Positions 26,119 through 37,195 of a stretch of 51,659 bases of DNA are shown here, piece by piece; position 1 is the first letter of the stretch, and every line of letters begins with the position of its first letter. The notes under the pieces were generated by a model. The model ran no database searches. It worked only from the letters and a program-made list of their open reading frames with translations, and was not told the DNA's origin. The DNA lies in contig QCHN01000010.1 of assembly GCA_003279565.1 (NCBI GenBank), positions 1 through 51,659 of the forward strand, given 5' to 3'. The position numbers and the translations under genes are program-made. This DNA is from Prochlorococcus sp. AG-402-C09 (GTDB taxonomy: Bacteria > Cyanobacteriota > Cyanobacteriia > PCC-6307 > Cyanobiaceae).

Positions 26119-27882
26119 TTGCAAGAAAGCAAATACATAGACCAAATTTTTATATCTGATGGTTCAACTCTTTCTCTAGAAAAAAAAATTGAAGGTTTAG
26201 TTAAATCCTCGCCAAGTGATTTTTTAAAAGATCATTGGGAGAACAATAATAAATTAATTTTTGTAGGTTCAATCGGTGCTGTAGTTAGGCTTATCTCTCC
26301 TTTTGTTAGATCTAAAGAAAATGATCCAGCAATATTGGTAATGGATTCAAAGGCTGAAAATGTTATTACTCTTTTAGGAGGCCACAAGCAAGGAGGAGAC
26401 AGGTTTGCTAGTGAGCTGGCAGCTGCTTTAGAAGCAGAAGTGATTTGCACTTCAGATTCATTCACAGAAAAAAGAATTCCTTTGGATTGTTTTGGTGAAG
26501 GATGGGGTTGGAAAAGAGGAGGAAAGAATGTCGATTGGCGAAAATTAATGATTAGCCAATCTAAGCAGCAAAAAAATATTGTTGTTCAATCTAAAGGGTC
26601 AACATTGTGGCAGAAATTAAATGCCTGTTCCAATCTTTCTTTTTTAGAGAAAAAAGATTCAAAATCTTTTGAAAATATCGACTTATACATTGGTCAAGAA
26701 AATAAGAATATATGTTCATGGCATCCACCGACAATAATTATTGGAATTGGGTGTGAGAGAAATACAGATGAAAAGGTCATTCAAAGAGCAATTAATGAGT
26801 CTTTGAATCAAAGTGGCTTATCACATCTTTCAATCTCTGGTTTAGCAACTATTGATAAAAAAAATGATGAAATAGGATTATTGAATTTGTCAAAAAAAAA
26901 TGAATGGCCAATTTATTTTTTTAGTGCCCCTGAACTTTCACAAGTCAAAGTGCCAACTCCTTCAAATGTTGTTTTGAATGAAATGGGAACTGCCTCAGTC
27001 GCTGAAGCTGCCGCAATTTTATTGGGAGGTCAGTCTGGAAGATTAATACAAGAAAAAAAAATCTATTATTCCAACGATGATGAGTGCGGTGCTGTAACAA
27101 TTGCATTGGTAGAAGTATCAATTCCCTTTGCACCTCATAAAGGTGAATTGCATTTGATTGGCAGTGGCCCTGGAGACTTGGAAATGCTTACCTCTGACTC
27201 ACGTCGAGCTTTAACTAGATGCTCTGCTTGGATCGGTTATACCCCTTACTTGAATTATTTGGATTTAATTCGTCGTCCTGATCAGGTGCGAATTGATTCA
27301 GAATTAACTTTTGAAAAAGATCGATGTCAATACGCTCTTGAGCTTGCAAAAGAGGGAGTAAGGGTAGCTCTTATTTCATCTGGCGACAGTGGAATTTATG
27401 GAATGGCAGGGTTAGCTCTTGAACTTTGGCTACATGAAAAGATTGATTCAAGGCCTTTATTTCAAGTGCATCCAGGCATTAGCTCCTTTCAAATGGCTGC
27501 TGCAAAACTAGGAGCTCCTTTTATGCATGATTTTTGTTCTATCTCCTTAAGTGATCTTTTGACTCCGTGGGATCAAATTGAGAGGAGAATTAAAAGTGCA
27601 GCGATAGGTGACTTTGTTATTGCAATATTTAATCCAAAATCAAAAAAACGTGATTGGCAGTTAAAAAAGACTGTTGATTTATTAATCGAATTTCGCAAAT
27701 CATCCACACCTGTTGCTATCGCTAGAGAGCTTGGGAGGCCAGATGAAAGCATAGAAATACACACTCTTGAAACCTTGCCATTTGATCAGGTCGATATGCT
27801 GACTATTTTGGTCATTGGTAATAGTCAGAGTGTCATAAAAAACAATAGATTTTTAACACCAAGAGGCTATTTTTCTAATTGA
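26119..27882 (+). CDS. cobJ: CbiG-like / precorrin-3B C17-methyltransferase fusion
   Basis: A 587-residue fusion. Residues 1-130 resemble the CbiG N-terminal and central part (LGGHKQGGDRFASELAAALE), residues 195-335 the CobE/CbiG C-terminal part (GIGCERNTDE, GTASVAEAAAILLGG), and from about 343 the CobJ/CbiH methylase (LIGSGPGDLEMLT from 346, SSGDSGIYGMAGLALEL). It methylates C17 with ring contraction in corrin synthesis. The TTG at 26119 cuts into sequence that continues upstream in frame as plausible protein (KTPKRIAFGFSLSALPLLKR), back to a stop at 26008-26010, without ATG, GTG or TTG; the real start is unresolved. Confidence 0.9.
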   Translation: MQESKYIDQIFISDGSTLSLEKKIEGLVKSSPSDFLKDHWENNNKLIFVGSIGAVVRLISPFVRSKENDPAILVMDSKAENVITLLGGHKQGGDRFASELAAALEAEVICTSDSFTEKRIPLDCFGEGWGWKRGGKNVDWRKLMISQSKQQKNIVVQSKGSTLWQKLNACSNLSFLEKKDSKSFENIDLYIGQENKNICSWHPPTIIIGIGCERNTDEKVIQRAINESLNQSGLSHLSISGLATIDKKNDEIGLLNLSKKNEWPIYFFSAPELSQVKVPTPSNVVLNEMGTASVAEAAAILLGGQSGRLIQEKKIYYSNDDECGAVTIALVEVSIPFAPHKGELHLIGSGPGDLEMLTSDSRRALTRCSAWIGYTPYLNYLDLIRRPDQVRIDSELTFEKDRCQYALELAKEGVRVALISSGDSGIYGMAGLALELWLHEKIDSRPLFQVHPGISSFQMAAAKLGAPFMHDFCSISLSDLLTPWDQIERRIKSAAIGDFVIAIFNPKSKKRDWQLKKTVDLLIEFRKSSTPVAIARELGRPDESIEIHTLETLPFDQVDMLTILVIGNSQSVIKNNRFLTPRGYFSN

Positions 27883-28019
27883 TTTTTTGTTGATTGCTAC
27901 AAACCAGATAATCGAATAATTAGTTTTAAGGTTATTTGTAGTAATCAAGTTTAGAAGAAGTTAAAAAATCAAGTCAATTTGGAAATTCTTTCTAAAGTTA
28001 GTTTGTTATTAAAAGAGCT

Positions 28020-28889
28020 TTGCTTAAACCAGACTGGTTACGTGTTAAGGCACCGCAGCAAGAGAGGATTGGCAATGTTGCTGATCTATTAGTTGATTTA
28101 AAACTCAATACAGTTTGTCAGGAAGCAAGTTGTCCAAATATTGGAGAATGTTTTGCAGGAGGTACTGCTACTTTCTTGATAATGGGTCCTGCCTGCACTC
28201 GGAAATGCCCTTATTGCGATATCTCATTTGATAATTCGAAAAGACTTTTAGACCCATCAGAACCTGATCGTTTAGGTGAGGCTGTTTCCAGGATGGGATT
28301 AACTCATGTTGTAATAACTTCCGTCAATCGTGATGATTTAGAAGATGGTGGCGCTAGTCAATTTTTGAAATGTATTAAGGCTGTTCAAAAGAAATCTCCT
28401 TTTACATCTATTGAAGTTTTAATTCCAGATCTTTGCGGTAATTGGGATGCTTTGAAAGTTATTTTGGATGCCGCTCCAAATGTACTAAATCACAATATAG
28501 AGACAGTTCCAAGGCTATATCCAAGAGTCAGACCTCAAGGAAAATATGAAAGGTCTTTGGAATTATTAAAAAGAGTTCGTGAAGGTTGGCCAAGAGTGTA
28601 TACAAAATCTGGCTTAATGGCTGGATTAGGGGAAACAGATGAAGAGATTTTGAGTGTTCTTTATGATCTGCATCTAAATAAAGTTGATATAGTAACTATT
28701 GGCCAATATTTATCTCCAGGACCAAAACATTTGCCTGTTAATAGATTTGTATCTCCTTCTCAATTTGATAGTTACCGTTTTGAGGGGGAAAATAACTTAG
28801 GGTTTTTGCAGGTCATTAGTTCACCATTAACTAGAAGTAGTTATCACGCAGGAGAAGTTAAAAAATTAATGATGTCTCATCCAAGATGA
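28020..28889 (+). CDS. lipA: Lipoyl synthase
   Basis: A 289-residue radical SAM enzyme that inserts two sulphurs into octanoyl groups. The radical SAM cluster ligands are C59, C63 and C66 (CTRKCPYC); the auxiliary cluster ligands are C33, C38 and C44; the RSSY motif with the conserved serine is near the end (TRSSYHAGE). The start is TTG. It follows the cobJ fusion after 137 bases and faces a YCII-like gene with 2 bases between stops. Confidence 0.96.
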   Translation: MLKPDWLRVKAPQQERIGNVADLLVDLKLNTVCQEASCPNIGECFAGGTATFLIMGPACTRKCPYCDISFDNSKRLLDPSEPDRLGEAVSRMGLTHVVITSVNRDDLEDGGASQFLKCIKAVQKKSPFTSIEVLIPDLCGNWDALKVILDAAPNVLNHNIETVPRLYPRVRPQGKYERSLELLKRVREGWPRVYTKSGLMAGLGETDEEILSVLYDLHLNKVDIVTIGQYLSPGPKHLPVNRFVSPSQFDSYRFEGENNLGFLQVISSPLTRSSYHAGEVKKLMMSHPR

Positions 28890-28891
28890 TT

Positions 28892-29203
28892 TCAAAACTT
28901 TGGTTGACTTCCATCAATAGATATCCATTCTTGAAGATCCCAGATAACTAAATTATTTTTAATCATGGGATCATTTTCTATGATCTTTTTTGCTGTTAAA
29001 TAATCCTTTGCTTCAAGAATTAATAAACCTCCACCACCCGGCATCTTTTGTTCATTTATTAAATATCCGCTATGGATGTAATGGCCGGAGTTGCTAATAT
29101 TTTTAACCCATTCTTTATGCATTAATAAGAATTTTTTCCTTTCAATATTAGATAATTCTAAGGTTTTGTCTTTAAACTTCTCTGTCTTAATAAATATAGG
29201 CAT
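28892..29203 (-). CDS. YCII-related domain protein
   Basis: A 103-residue alpha-beta protein. HKEWVKNISNSGHYIHSGYL, then GGGGLLILEAKDYLTAKKII and DPMIKNNLVIWDLQEW follow the pattern of the YCII/dimeric ferredoxin-like fold: a conserved His-x-x-W near the first helix and an acid in NDPMI. The biochemical role of the family is not established. It lies 9 bases after the glutamate synthase gene and is probably co-transcribed. Confidence 0.75.
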   Translation of the reverse strand: MPIFIKTEKFKDKTLELSNIERKKFLLMHKEWVKNISNSGHYIHSGYLINEQKMPGGGGLLILEAKDYLTAKKIIENDPMIKNNLVIWDLQEWISIDGSQPKF

Positions 29204-29212
29204 ATTGTCTAT

Positions 29213-32200
29213 CTATATTGTCGCTTTCTCCAGCGCTTCCTCAATACCTAATTTATTCTTTTCGCTTGGAGGAACTACAACCTTAAATAAATTTTTCCAC
29301 GAAGACCAGTCTGAGAGAATCTTTTGCGCTAAAGGACTTTTGGTTTTCTGATGATATTCAATAATTAAGTCATTTAAGAATTGTTCTTGGTTAGTTGCAG
29401 TTAGAGGATATGTCTCAACAATTTCTTTATTCATTCTCAAGTCAAGTTCATTTTTTTTGTCAAGAATAAAAGCTATGCCTCCAGTCATTCCTGCTCCTAT
29501 GTTTCTTCCGGTTTTTCCAAGCACAACAACAACTCCTCCAGTCATATATTCGCAACAATGGTCACCCGCTCCTTCAATTACAGCATGAGCTCCACTATTG
29601 CGAACTCCAAAACGCTCACCTGCTATTCCAAGGGCGAATAATTTCCCGCCAGTTGCTCCATATAGACATGTGTTACCAAGTATTACCTGAGTGTTAGATG
29701 TGTCATTAATAATTTCGGGAACAATCGTAATAGAACCTCCGTTAATACCTTTTCCTACATAATCATTAGCTTCTCCTATCAAAGATATATTCATTCCTTT
29801 TAAAATAAATGCACCAAAGCTTTGTCCAGCGGAACCTTTAAATATCAAATTCAAATTCCCATTAAAACCTTTATTTCCATATTTTTTAGCTATTTCTCCA
29901 GAGATTCGTGCACAAACACTTCTATCTGTATTAACAATTGGAATTTCTTTGGAGATGCTTCCTTGAGTTTTAATTGCATTAGAAACTTCTTCATCTTTCA
30001 GTATGGCATTTTCAATAACTTCTCCATTGCTATGAGCTTTAATTTCGTGTTTTAACCATGAACGATCTTTTGAGTTATCTATAGGTTTGAGAAGGCTAGA
30101 TAGGTCAAGTTCTGTTGTTTTTGTTAAGTCTAGATTTCGTTGGATTAATAGATCTGTTCTTCCAATAAGATCCTCGACTTTTGCTACACCAACTTGACTC
30201 ATCAATTGTCTGACTTCCTCAGCTACGAAGATAAAAAAGTTAACTACATGTTCTGGTAAGCCTGGGAATCTTTTTCTTAAGCCTTCTTGTTGAGTTGCTA
30301 TACCTACTGGACATTTATTTGTATGGCAAATCCTTGCCATAATGCAACCTTCGGCAATCATTGCGATTGTTCCAAAACCATATTCCTCTGCTCCAAGTAA
30401 AGCCGCAATCAGGACATCCCATCCTGTCTTTAAACCTCCATCTGCTCTTAATAAAACCCGTTTGCGAAGACCATTTTCTAATAAAGAGCGATGCACTTCC
30501 GTTAATCCAAGTTCCCATGGTAGACCAGCATGTTTAATTGAACTAAGTGGCGATGCACCCGTCCCTCCATCATGTCCTGAAATTTGGATGACATCAGCAT
30601 TGGCTTTGGCTACTCCCCCTGCAATTGTGCCAATCCCTATCTCAGCAACTAATTTCACACTGACTTTTGCAGTTGGATTTATTTGATGTAGGTCATGAAT
30701 AAGTTGGGCGAGGTCTTCTATTGAATAAATATCATGATGAGGAGGAGGAGAAATAAGAGCTACTCCTGGCTTGCTATTACGAAGCTTTGCTATGTATTCA
30801 TCAACCTTTGGCCCAGGCAATTGTCCTCCTTCTCCAGGCTTTGCACCTTGAGCTACTTTGATTTCTAATTGCTTGCCACTAGTTAAATATTCAGGGGTTA
30901 CACCAAATCGGCCAGACGCAATTTGTTTAATTGCAGAACATGCGGTATCTCCATTTAAAAGACCTTTGAGATTAGGTAATGTCTTTGATTGATTATTTTC
31001 GTCAACATCCTCGAGAACATTGAATCTCGCGGGATCCTCTCCTCCTTCACCACTATTACTTTTGCCTCCAATCCTATTCATTGCTATTGCAAGAACTTCA
31101 TGCGCTTCCCTGGATAGGGCACCTAGACTCATTCCGCCAGTGCAAAATCTTTGACAAATACTCTCAACACTTTCTATTTGATCAAGTGGTAAAGGCTGGG
31201 TTGCTGTTTTAAATGTAAGAAGATCTCTGAGGGTAGTAGCGGGACGACTTTCTAGAAGTCTTTGATAAGTTTTGAAGTGGTCATATCCAGGCCCAGCTTT
31301 GACTGCAGCATGAAGAGTTTTTGACATTTCAGGATTATTTAAATGAAATTCTCCACTATTTCGATATTGAACAAATCCATTAAAATCAAGTTTTTTTTGC
31401 TCTAGTTCTGGGAAAGCTTTTTTATGAAATGAAACTGTCTCAAGTGATAATTCGCTCAAAGTTAGTCCTGCTATACGACTTGTTGTTCCCTTGAAAGCTA
31501 AATCAATTAAATCTGCACCTATACCTATAGCCTCAAAGATTTGAGCTCCGTGATAACTTGCTAATACTGAGATACCTATCTTCGAAAGTATTTTTCTTAA
31601 TCCATCTTCCATTGCTTTTTTAACATTATCTTGAGCAATCTCTATAGATAAATTAGACAACTTCCCATCTGAAATAAGTTTTTGAGTTTTAGGTAATTCC
31701 CACCAATGGCGAGTTGTTTCCCATGTCAACCAAGGACAAATTGCACTTGCTCCAAATCCAATCAGACAGGCTATGTGATGAGTACTCCAGCATTGAGCTG
31801 TATCTATAATTATCGAGGTTTTTAGTCTTAGCCCTTTTCTAAGTAAGTGATGATGAACAGCACCAACAGCGAGAAGAGGTGGAATATAGGAGTTCTCTTG
31901 ATTAATATCTCTATCAGAAAGGATTAGTATTTCTCCACCATTAATTACACTATCTTCTGCCTCTTGGCATAGATTTTTGAGACCTTTTTCAAGGTTTATT
32001 TTATCATCATGAATAGGAATTAAAGTCGATATCTGCTTGCATGAAATTTCTGACTTCGTTATTGAAATTAATTCTTTTTCATTAAGTATTGGTGATTTAA
32101 TATGAATTAGTCTTGCAGACTCTGCTTTAGGCCTTAAGGGTGCTTTTCTAACCCCAAGATTCATCTCTAAGCTAGTGACTAGCTTTTCTCTAAGAGGATC

Positions 32201-33802
32201 AATTGGTGGATTAGTAACTTGTGCAAATCTCTGTTTGAAATAGTCGTAAAGAATATGTGATTTATTAGAAAGTATTGCTAGTGGTATATCATCTCCCATG
32301 CAATAAGTTGGTTCTTTTGCATTTGCTGCCATGCTGTTAATTATATAATCAAAATCTTCTGCACTAAAGCCAAATGCAATTTGTTGCTGAAGCAATTTTT
32401 GCTTATCAAATTTATTGTTTGTTTCCCAACTTTGGTTATTAAGGTTTATGCGATTTGCTTTTAACCAATCTAGGTATGGGTATCTATTTGCTGACTCTTC
32501 TTTAACATCCCAATTACGTAAAATTCTCTTGCTTTCTAAATCTACCGCAAGCATTTGGCCAGGACCTAAGCGACCTTTCTCTTGGATTAGATCTTCTTCT
32601 AATTGAACAACACCTGTTTCAGATCCCATAACAACATATCCATTTTTAGTGATGCAATAGCGAGCTGGTCTTAAACCATTTCTATCAAGAGTTGCGCCTA
32701 TGTTTATTCCGTCAGTAAAGACTATTAAAGCTGGGCCATCCCAAGGCTCTTGGGTTCCTGCAGCATATTCGTAAAAAGCAGTTATTTCAGGTTTATTTAT
32801 TAATTCTGGTTGGTCTCTAAAAGCTTCGGGAATAAGTGTTAATAAACTATCAGTTATTGGTCTTCCACTTCGAACTAATAGTTCAAGATTTAAATCAAGA
32901 TTTGCTGAATCACTATATAAATTATTGACTATAGGTTTTAGATCTTTTGCATTTTCTTTCCAAACGGAACTTATATCTGTTTCTGTTGCTTTAGCCCAAT
33001 TAATATTTCCGAGTAATGTATTTATTTCTCCATTATGACCTAAAAGTCTCATTGGTTGAGCTAAAGGCCATTTAGGCAATGTGTTTGTACTGAATCTTCT
33101 ATGGTAAACCGCATATGAAACTTCAAATCTATCGTCCTGTAAATCACTATAAAAAGGAGCTAATATTTTAGATCTAACCATTCCTTTATAAACAATGGTT
33201 TTGCTACTTAAAGAGCAAATATAGAGACCTAATTTATCCTCCTTTAATTCTATATTTGCTCGATTAGAAATCTTTTGCCTCAATCTGAAAAGTAAAGCCT
33301 CAAGATTGATTTCTTTATCCTTAACATCAACTAGCCATTGTGTAATAAAGGGTTCATTTTCCCTTGCAAGTTTGCCTAAAACTTCTTCATGAACAGGAAC
33401 ATCTCGCCACCCTTTGGAGGTTATCCCTAACAGCTCAGCTTCCTGTTCACATATCTCCCTCGCTATTTCTCTATTCTTAGAGTCTTTTGGCATGAAAATC
33501 ATACCTATTCCTGATAAATGGGGGTCGCATTGTTTAGCCGTGTCCCAAACTTGCCTTAAATATGACCATGGAATTTCACATAAAATCCCAGCACCATCAC
33601 CTGAGTCACCATCTCCGCCGCATCCGCCCCTGTGCTCCATGCAACTGAGACCTCGTAATGCCTGAGACAAGACCCAATTATTTCTGTTGCCTTCAAGGCT
33701 CGCTATAAAGCCAACACCACAAGAATCTTTTTCCCCAGAAAAGGCATCTGGATAAGTGCTATCACAGTATGGCCAATTGAATCTTGAGGGTCGTTGATGC
33801 AT
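29213..33802 (-). CDS. gltB: Ferredoxin-dependent glutamate synthase, large subunit
   Basis: 1529 residues. The N-terminal nucleophile glutaminase begins at C28 (GEKDSCGVGFIASLEG) after a 27-residue leader that is removed in the family. The central and FMN-binding domains include GGKSNSGEGGEDPARF and SGHDGGTGASPLSSI, and C.......CPVGIATQ ligands of the 3Fe-4S cluster follow (ICHTNKCPVGIATQ). The C-terminal beta-helix is rich in Gly. It turns glutamine plus 2-oxoglutarate into two glutamates, using reduced ferredoxin. Also named glsF or gltS in cyanobacteria. Confidence 0.96.
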   Translation of the reverse strand: MHQRPSRFNWPYCDSTYPDAFSGEKDSCGVGFIASLEGNRNNWVLSQALRGLSCMEHRGGCGGDGDSGDGAGILCEIPWSYLRQVWDTAKQCDPHLSGIGMIFMPKDSKNREIAREICEQEAELLGITSKGWRDVPVHEEVLGKLARENEPFITQWLVDVKDKEINLEALLFRLRQKISNRANIELKEDKLGLYICSLSSKTIVYKGMVRSKILAPFYSDLQDDRFEVSYAVYHRRFSTNTLPKWPLAQPMRLLGHNGEINTLLGNINWAKATETDISSVWKENAKDLKPIVNNLYSDSANLDLNLELLVRSGRPITDSLLTLIPEAFRDQPELINKPEITAFYEYAAGTQEPWDGPALIVFTDGINIGATLDRNGLRPARYCITKNGYVVMGSETGVVQLEEDLIQEKGRLGPGQMLAVDLESKRILRNWDVKEESANRYPYLDWLKANRINLNNQSWETNNKFDKQKLLQQQIAFGFSAEDFDYIINSMAANAKEPTYCMGDDIPLAILSNKSHILYDYFKQRFAQVTNPPIDPLREKLVTSLEMNLGVRKAPLRPKAESARLIHIKSPILNEKELISITKSEISCKQISTLIPIHDDKINLEKGLKNLCQEAEDSVINGGEILILSDRDINQENSYIPPLLAVGAVHHHLLRKGLRLKTSIIIDTAQCWSTHHIACLIGFGASAICPWLTWETTRHWWELPKTQKLISDGKLSNLSIEIAQDNVKKAMEDGLRKILSKIGISVLASYHGAQIFEAIGIGADLIDLAFKGTTSRIAGLTLSELSLETVSFHKKAFPELEQKKLDFNGFVQYRNSGEFHLNNPEMSKTLHAAVKAGPGYDHFKTYQRLLESRPATTLRDLLTFKTATQPLPLDQIESVESICQRFCTGGMSLGALSREAHEVLAIAMNRIGGKSNSGEGGEDPARFNVLEDVDENNQSKTLPNLKGLLNGDTACSAIKQIASGRFGVTPEYLTSGKQLEIKVAQGAKPGEGGQLPGPKVDEYIAKLRNSKPGVALISPPPHHDIYSIEDLAQLIHDLHQINPTAKVSVKLVAEIGIGTIAGGVAKANADVIQISGHDGGTGASPLSSIKHAGLPWELGLTEVHRSLLENGLRKRVLLRADGGLKTGWDVLIAALLGAEEYGFGTIAMIAEGCIMARICHTNKCPVGIATQQEGLRKRFPGLPEHVVNFFIFVAEEVRQLMSQVGVAKVEDLIGRTDLLIQRNLDLTKTTELDLSSLLKPIDNSKDRSWLKHEIKAHSNGEVIENAILKDEEVSNAIKTQGSISKEIPIVNTDRSVCARISGEIAKKYGNKGFNGNLNLIFKGSAGQSFGAFILKGMNISLIGEANDYVGKGINGGSITIVPEIINDTSNTQVILGNTCLYGATGGKLFALGIAGERFGVRNSGAHAVIEGAGDHCCEYMTGGVVVVLGKTGRNIGAGMTGGIAFILDKKNELDLRMNKEIVETYPLTATNQEQFLNDLIIEYHQKTKSPLAQKILSDWSSWKNLFKVVVPPSEKNKLGIEEALEKATI

Positions 33803-34052
33803 GTTTTTAACTTACTATTTTTTCTTTTCTTACAAAGGTGCGATCGGTAAGCTTTGAAATAGGTGACTAGATTGTTTTGATAGTTCCTAGAGTTACATCT
33901 TAAACATTTTTGTCTACCATCTAGTTTTTTATTCAATACTTTCTTTAAATTATCTATAACTTATGCTTAAACCTGAATAAAAATAAAATATTAATTGAAA
34001 AAAACTATGAATTTGGGTGGTTGACCAAGTAATCTGAAGAATTGTTGAATCT

Positions 34053-34067
34053 GGTCTAACTTAGACC
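34053..34067. promoter_or_regulatory. Perfect 15-base palindrome before rpsL
   Basis: GGTCTAA-C-TTAGACC, two 7-base arms around one base, ending 13 bases before the rpsL ATG. It could be an operator or, in RNA, a short hairpin covering the ribosome binding region. The 278-base region between gltB and rpsL (33803-34080) holds both promoters and no gene. Confidence 0.4.
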
Positions 34068-34080
34068 AAATCTTAAATTA

Positions 34081-34455
34081 ATGCCAACCATTCAACAGTT
34101 GATAAGAACAGAGCGAAAGACTCTAAAAACAAAGACAAAATCTCCTGCGTTGCGAGGTTGTCCTGAACGGAGAGGAGTATGTACAAGGGTTTACACCTCA
34201 ACCCCTAAAAAGCCTAACTCTGCCCTTAGGAAAGTAGCTCGTGTGAGATTGACCTCTGGTTTTGAAGTGACTGCTTACATTGGAGGTATCGGACATAATC
34301 TTCAAGAACACTCAGTTGTTCTATTGAGAGGTGGGAGAGTGAAGGATCTTCCAGGAGTTAGATACCACATAGTCAGAGGAACTCTTGATACTGCAGGTGT
34401 AAAGGACCGTAAGCAGTCAAGGTCAAAATATGGAGCTAAATCTCCTAAAGATTAA
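34081..34455 (+). CDS. rpsL: 30S ribosomal protein S12
   Basis: A 124-residue S12: [40 protein letters not shown] (with the lysine of streptomycin-resistance fame) and [21 protein letters not shown]12 sits at the decoding centre. First gene of the str operon; no good Shine-Dalgarno motif is visible. Confidence 0.98.
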   Translation: MPTIQQLIRTERKTLKTKTKSPALRGCPERRGVCTRVYTSTPKKPNSALRKVARVRLTSGFEVTAYIGGIGHNLQEHSVVLLRGGRVKDLPGVRYHIVRGTLDTAGVKDRKQSRSKYGAKSPKD

Positions 34456-34502
34456 AAATTTATTTGATTTATTGAATTTTTCCCTTTATACAATTTAATT
34501 TC

Positions 34503-34973
34503 ATGTCAAGAAGAAACGCTGCAGAAAAAAGACCTGTTCTCCCTGATCCACAATTTAATAATCGTTTGGCGAGTATGATGGTTCATCGTTTGATGAAACA
34601 TGGGAAGAAATCAACAGCTCAAAAAATTCTTTCTGATGCTTTTGGTTTGATTAATGAAAGAACTGGCTCAGATCCCATTGAGCTATTCGAAACAGCAGTG
34701 AAAAATGTCACACCTCTTGTTGAAGTTAGAGCGAGAAGAGTGGGTGGTGCTACATATCAGGTTCCAATGGAGGTTCGTCAAGAAAGAGGAATTGCTATGG
34801 CACTTAGATGGTTAGTAAATTTCTCAAGATCAAGAAATGGTAGAAGCATGGCTCAAAAGCTTGCTGGGGAGCTCATGGATGCAGCCAACGAGGCTGGAAA
34901 TGCAGTGAGGAAGAGGGAAGAGACTCATAAGATGGCCGAGGCAAACAAAGCTTTTGCGCACTATCGCTATTGA
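34503..34973 (+). CDS. rpsG: 30S ribosomal protein S7
   Basis: A 156-residue S7, starting [20 protein letters not shown]. The core [18 protein letters not shown] and the basic C-terminus are conserved. S7 starts assembly of the 30S head and lies at the E site. It follows rpsL by 47 bases. Confidence 0.98.
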   Translation: MSRRNAAEKRPVLPDPQFNNRLASMMVHRLMKHGKKSTAQKILSDAFGLINERTGSDPIELFETAVKNVTPLVEVRARRVGGATYQVPMEVRQERGIAMALRWLVNFSRSRNGRSMAQKLAGELMDAANEAGNAVRKREETHKMAEANKAFAHYRY

Positions 34974-35078
34974 TTTTAGTCAAATTTTTCTATTTAAATC
35001 CTCAAAATATTTCTTTTTTAGCATGCTTAGTTGTAGAGTCCATGCGCATTTTAAAGCCCTTTAGTCGGAGTATTTTCT

Positions 35079-37154
35079 GTGGCACGCGCCTTTCCTTTGG
35101 AACGAGTAAGAAATATCGGAATTGCTGCACATATTGATGCTGGTAAAACAACTTGCACTGAAAGAATTCTTTTCTATTCAGGTGTTGTCCATAAAATGGG
35201 AGAGGTGCATGATGGTGCAGCTGTCACTGACTGGATGGCTCAGGAGAGAGAAAGAGGAATAACTATCACTGCGGCGGCGATTTCGACCACCTGGGACGAC
35301 CATCGTATAAATATTATCGATACCCCTGGCCACGTTGACTTCACTATTGAGGTTGAACGCTCGATGAGAGTGCTTGATGGTGTGATAGCAGTTTTTTGCG
35401 CTGTTGGTGGCGTCCAACCTCAATCTGAGACTGTCTGGCGTCAGGCAGATAGGTATTCAGTACCAAGAATGGTATTTGTAAATAAAATGGATAGAACTGG
35501 GGCTGATTTTCTGAAGGTCCACGGTCAAATTAAAGATCGATTAAAAGCTAATGCTGTTCCAATTCAATTACCAATTGGGGCTGAAAATGATTTAAAGGGG
35601 ATTATCGATCTTGTAGAAAACAAGGCATATATATACAAGGATGATCTTGGAAAAGATATTGAAGAGACTGAGGTTCCTTCAGATATGGTTGATTTGGTAT
35701 CTGATTGGCGATCTAAATTAATGGAGTCCATAGCAGAAACTGAGGAGGAATTACTTGAAGCGTTTCTTGAAAACGGAGAGTTAACAATAGAACAACTAAA
35801 ATCTGGGATTAGGGAAGGTGTTCTTAAACATGGTTTAGTTCCAATGCTATGTGGTTCAGCTTTTAAAAATAAAGGAGTTCAGTTGCTATTAGATGCTGTA
35901 GTTAATTATCTCCCAGCTCCCGTTGATGTGCCACCTATTCAGGGCTTGCTTCCTAACGGAAAAGAAGCTGTTAGGCCTTCAGACGATGGCGCTCCTTTCA
36001 GCGCGCTTGCATTCAAAGTAATGGCAGACCCATACGGGAAATTGACTTTTGTTCGCATGTACTCTGGCGTTCTTGAGAAAGGAAGTTATGTTCTGAATTC
36101 AACCAAGGATGCAAAGGAGAGAATATCTAGACTGATAATTTTGAAAGCTGATGACCGTGAGGAAGTTGATGAATTAAGAGCTGGTGATCTTGGTGCTGTA
36201 CTTGGTCTTAAAAACACGACAACAGGGGATACTTTATGCGCTTCTGAAGAGGCAATTGTTCTTGAAACTTTGTACATACCTGAGCCAGTTATATCTGTTG
36301 CGGTAGAACCTAAGACTAAAAGTGATATGGAAAAGTTAGGCAAAGCTTTGACATCTTTGTCTGAAGAAGATCCAACATTTAGAGTGAGTACGGATCAAGA
36401 GACAAATCAAACTGTTATTGCTGGTATGGGTGAACTCCACCTTGAGATTCTCGTTGACCGTATGTTGAGAGAATTTAAGGTTGAGGCAAATATTGGAGCT
36501 CCCCAAGTTTCTTATAGGGAAACTATTAGAGCAAGTTCTTCAGGAGAAGGAAAGTTCGCAAGGCAAACAGGAGGTAAAGGTCAATATGGACATGTCGTTA
36601 TAGAAGTTGAGCCAGGTGAGCCAGGAACTGGGTTTGAATTTGTCAATAAAATTGTAGGTGGATCAGTTCCTAAAGAATATATTAAACCTGCTGAATCTGG
36701 GATGAAGGAAACATGTGAATCTGGAGTGATTGCAGGCTATCCTCTTATTGATGTCAAAGTCACTTTGGTTGATGGCTCATATCATGATGTTGATTCATCA
36801 GAGATGGCTTTCAAAATTGCTGGCTCAATGGCTTTCAAAGATGGAATCAAGAAGTGCAATCCTGTCCTTCTGGAACCTATGATGAAAGTTGAGGTAGAGG
36901 TCCCTGAGGACTTCCTAGGCTCTATAATTGGAGATCTGTCCTCTAGACGAGGTCAGGTCGAAGGTCAATCCATCGATGATGGACAATCCAAAGTCCAGGC
37001 AAAAGTGCCATTAGCCGAAATGTTTGGCTATGCCACTCAACTCCGATCAATGACTCAAGGTCGGGGTATTTTCTCAATGGAGTTCAGCACCTACGAGGAA
37101 GTTCCTCGTAATGTTGCTGAAGCAATTATCTCCAAGAATCAGGGCAATTCCTGA
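35079..37154 (+). CDS. fusA: Elongation factor G
   Basis: A 691-residue translocation GTPase with a GTG start. G1 is [10 protein letters not shown]3 DTPGHVDF, G4 [10 protein letters not shown]; domains II to V follow with the conserved [14 protein letters not shown] and [13 protein letters not shown]. It drives tRNA-mRNA movement and, with RRF, ribosome recycling. 105 bases after rpsG, 41 before tuf. Confidence 0.98.
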   Translation: MARAFPLERVRNIGIAAHIDAGKTTCTERILFYSGVVHKMGEVHDGAAVTDWMAQERERGITITAAAISTTWDDHRINIIDTPGHVDFTIEVERSMRVLDGVIAVFCAVGGVQPQSETVWRQADRYSVPRMVFVNKMDRTGADFLKVHGQIKDRLKANAVPIQLPIGAENDLKGIIDLVENKAYIYKDDLGKDIEETEVPSDMVDLVSDWRSKLMESIAETEEELLEAFLENGELTIEQLKSGIREGVLKHGLVPMLCGSAFKNKGVQLLLDAVVNYLPAPVDVPPIQGLLPNGKEAVRPSDDGAPFSALAFKVMADPYGKLTFVRMYSGVLEKGSYVLNSTKDAKERISRLIILKADDREEVDELRAGDLGAVLGLKNTTTGDTLCASEEAIVLETLYIPEPVISVAVEPKTKSDMEKLGKALTSLSEEDPTFRVSTDQETNQTVIAGMGELHLEILVDRMLREFKVEANIGAPQVSYRETIRASSSGEGKFARQTGGKGQYGHVVIEVEPGEPGTGFEFVNKIVGGSVPKEYIKPAESGMKETCESGVIAGYPLIDVKVTLVDGSYHDVDSSEMAFKIAGSMAFKDGIKKCNPVLLEPMMKVEVEVPEDFLGSIIGDLSSRRGQVEGQSIDDGQSKVQAKVPLAEMFGYATQLRSMTQGRGIFSMEFSTYEEVPRNVAEAIISKNQGNS

Positions 37155-37195
37155 TCTCTAAAATTTACTAACCATCCCCCGATTCTTTAAAAAAA

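Noticed and set aside
33870-33910. Possible NtcA site (GTA, eight bases, AAC) upstream of gltB
   Set aside because: One of the two half-sites deviates from GTA-N8-TAC and no suitable -10 box could be placed with confidence.
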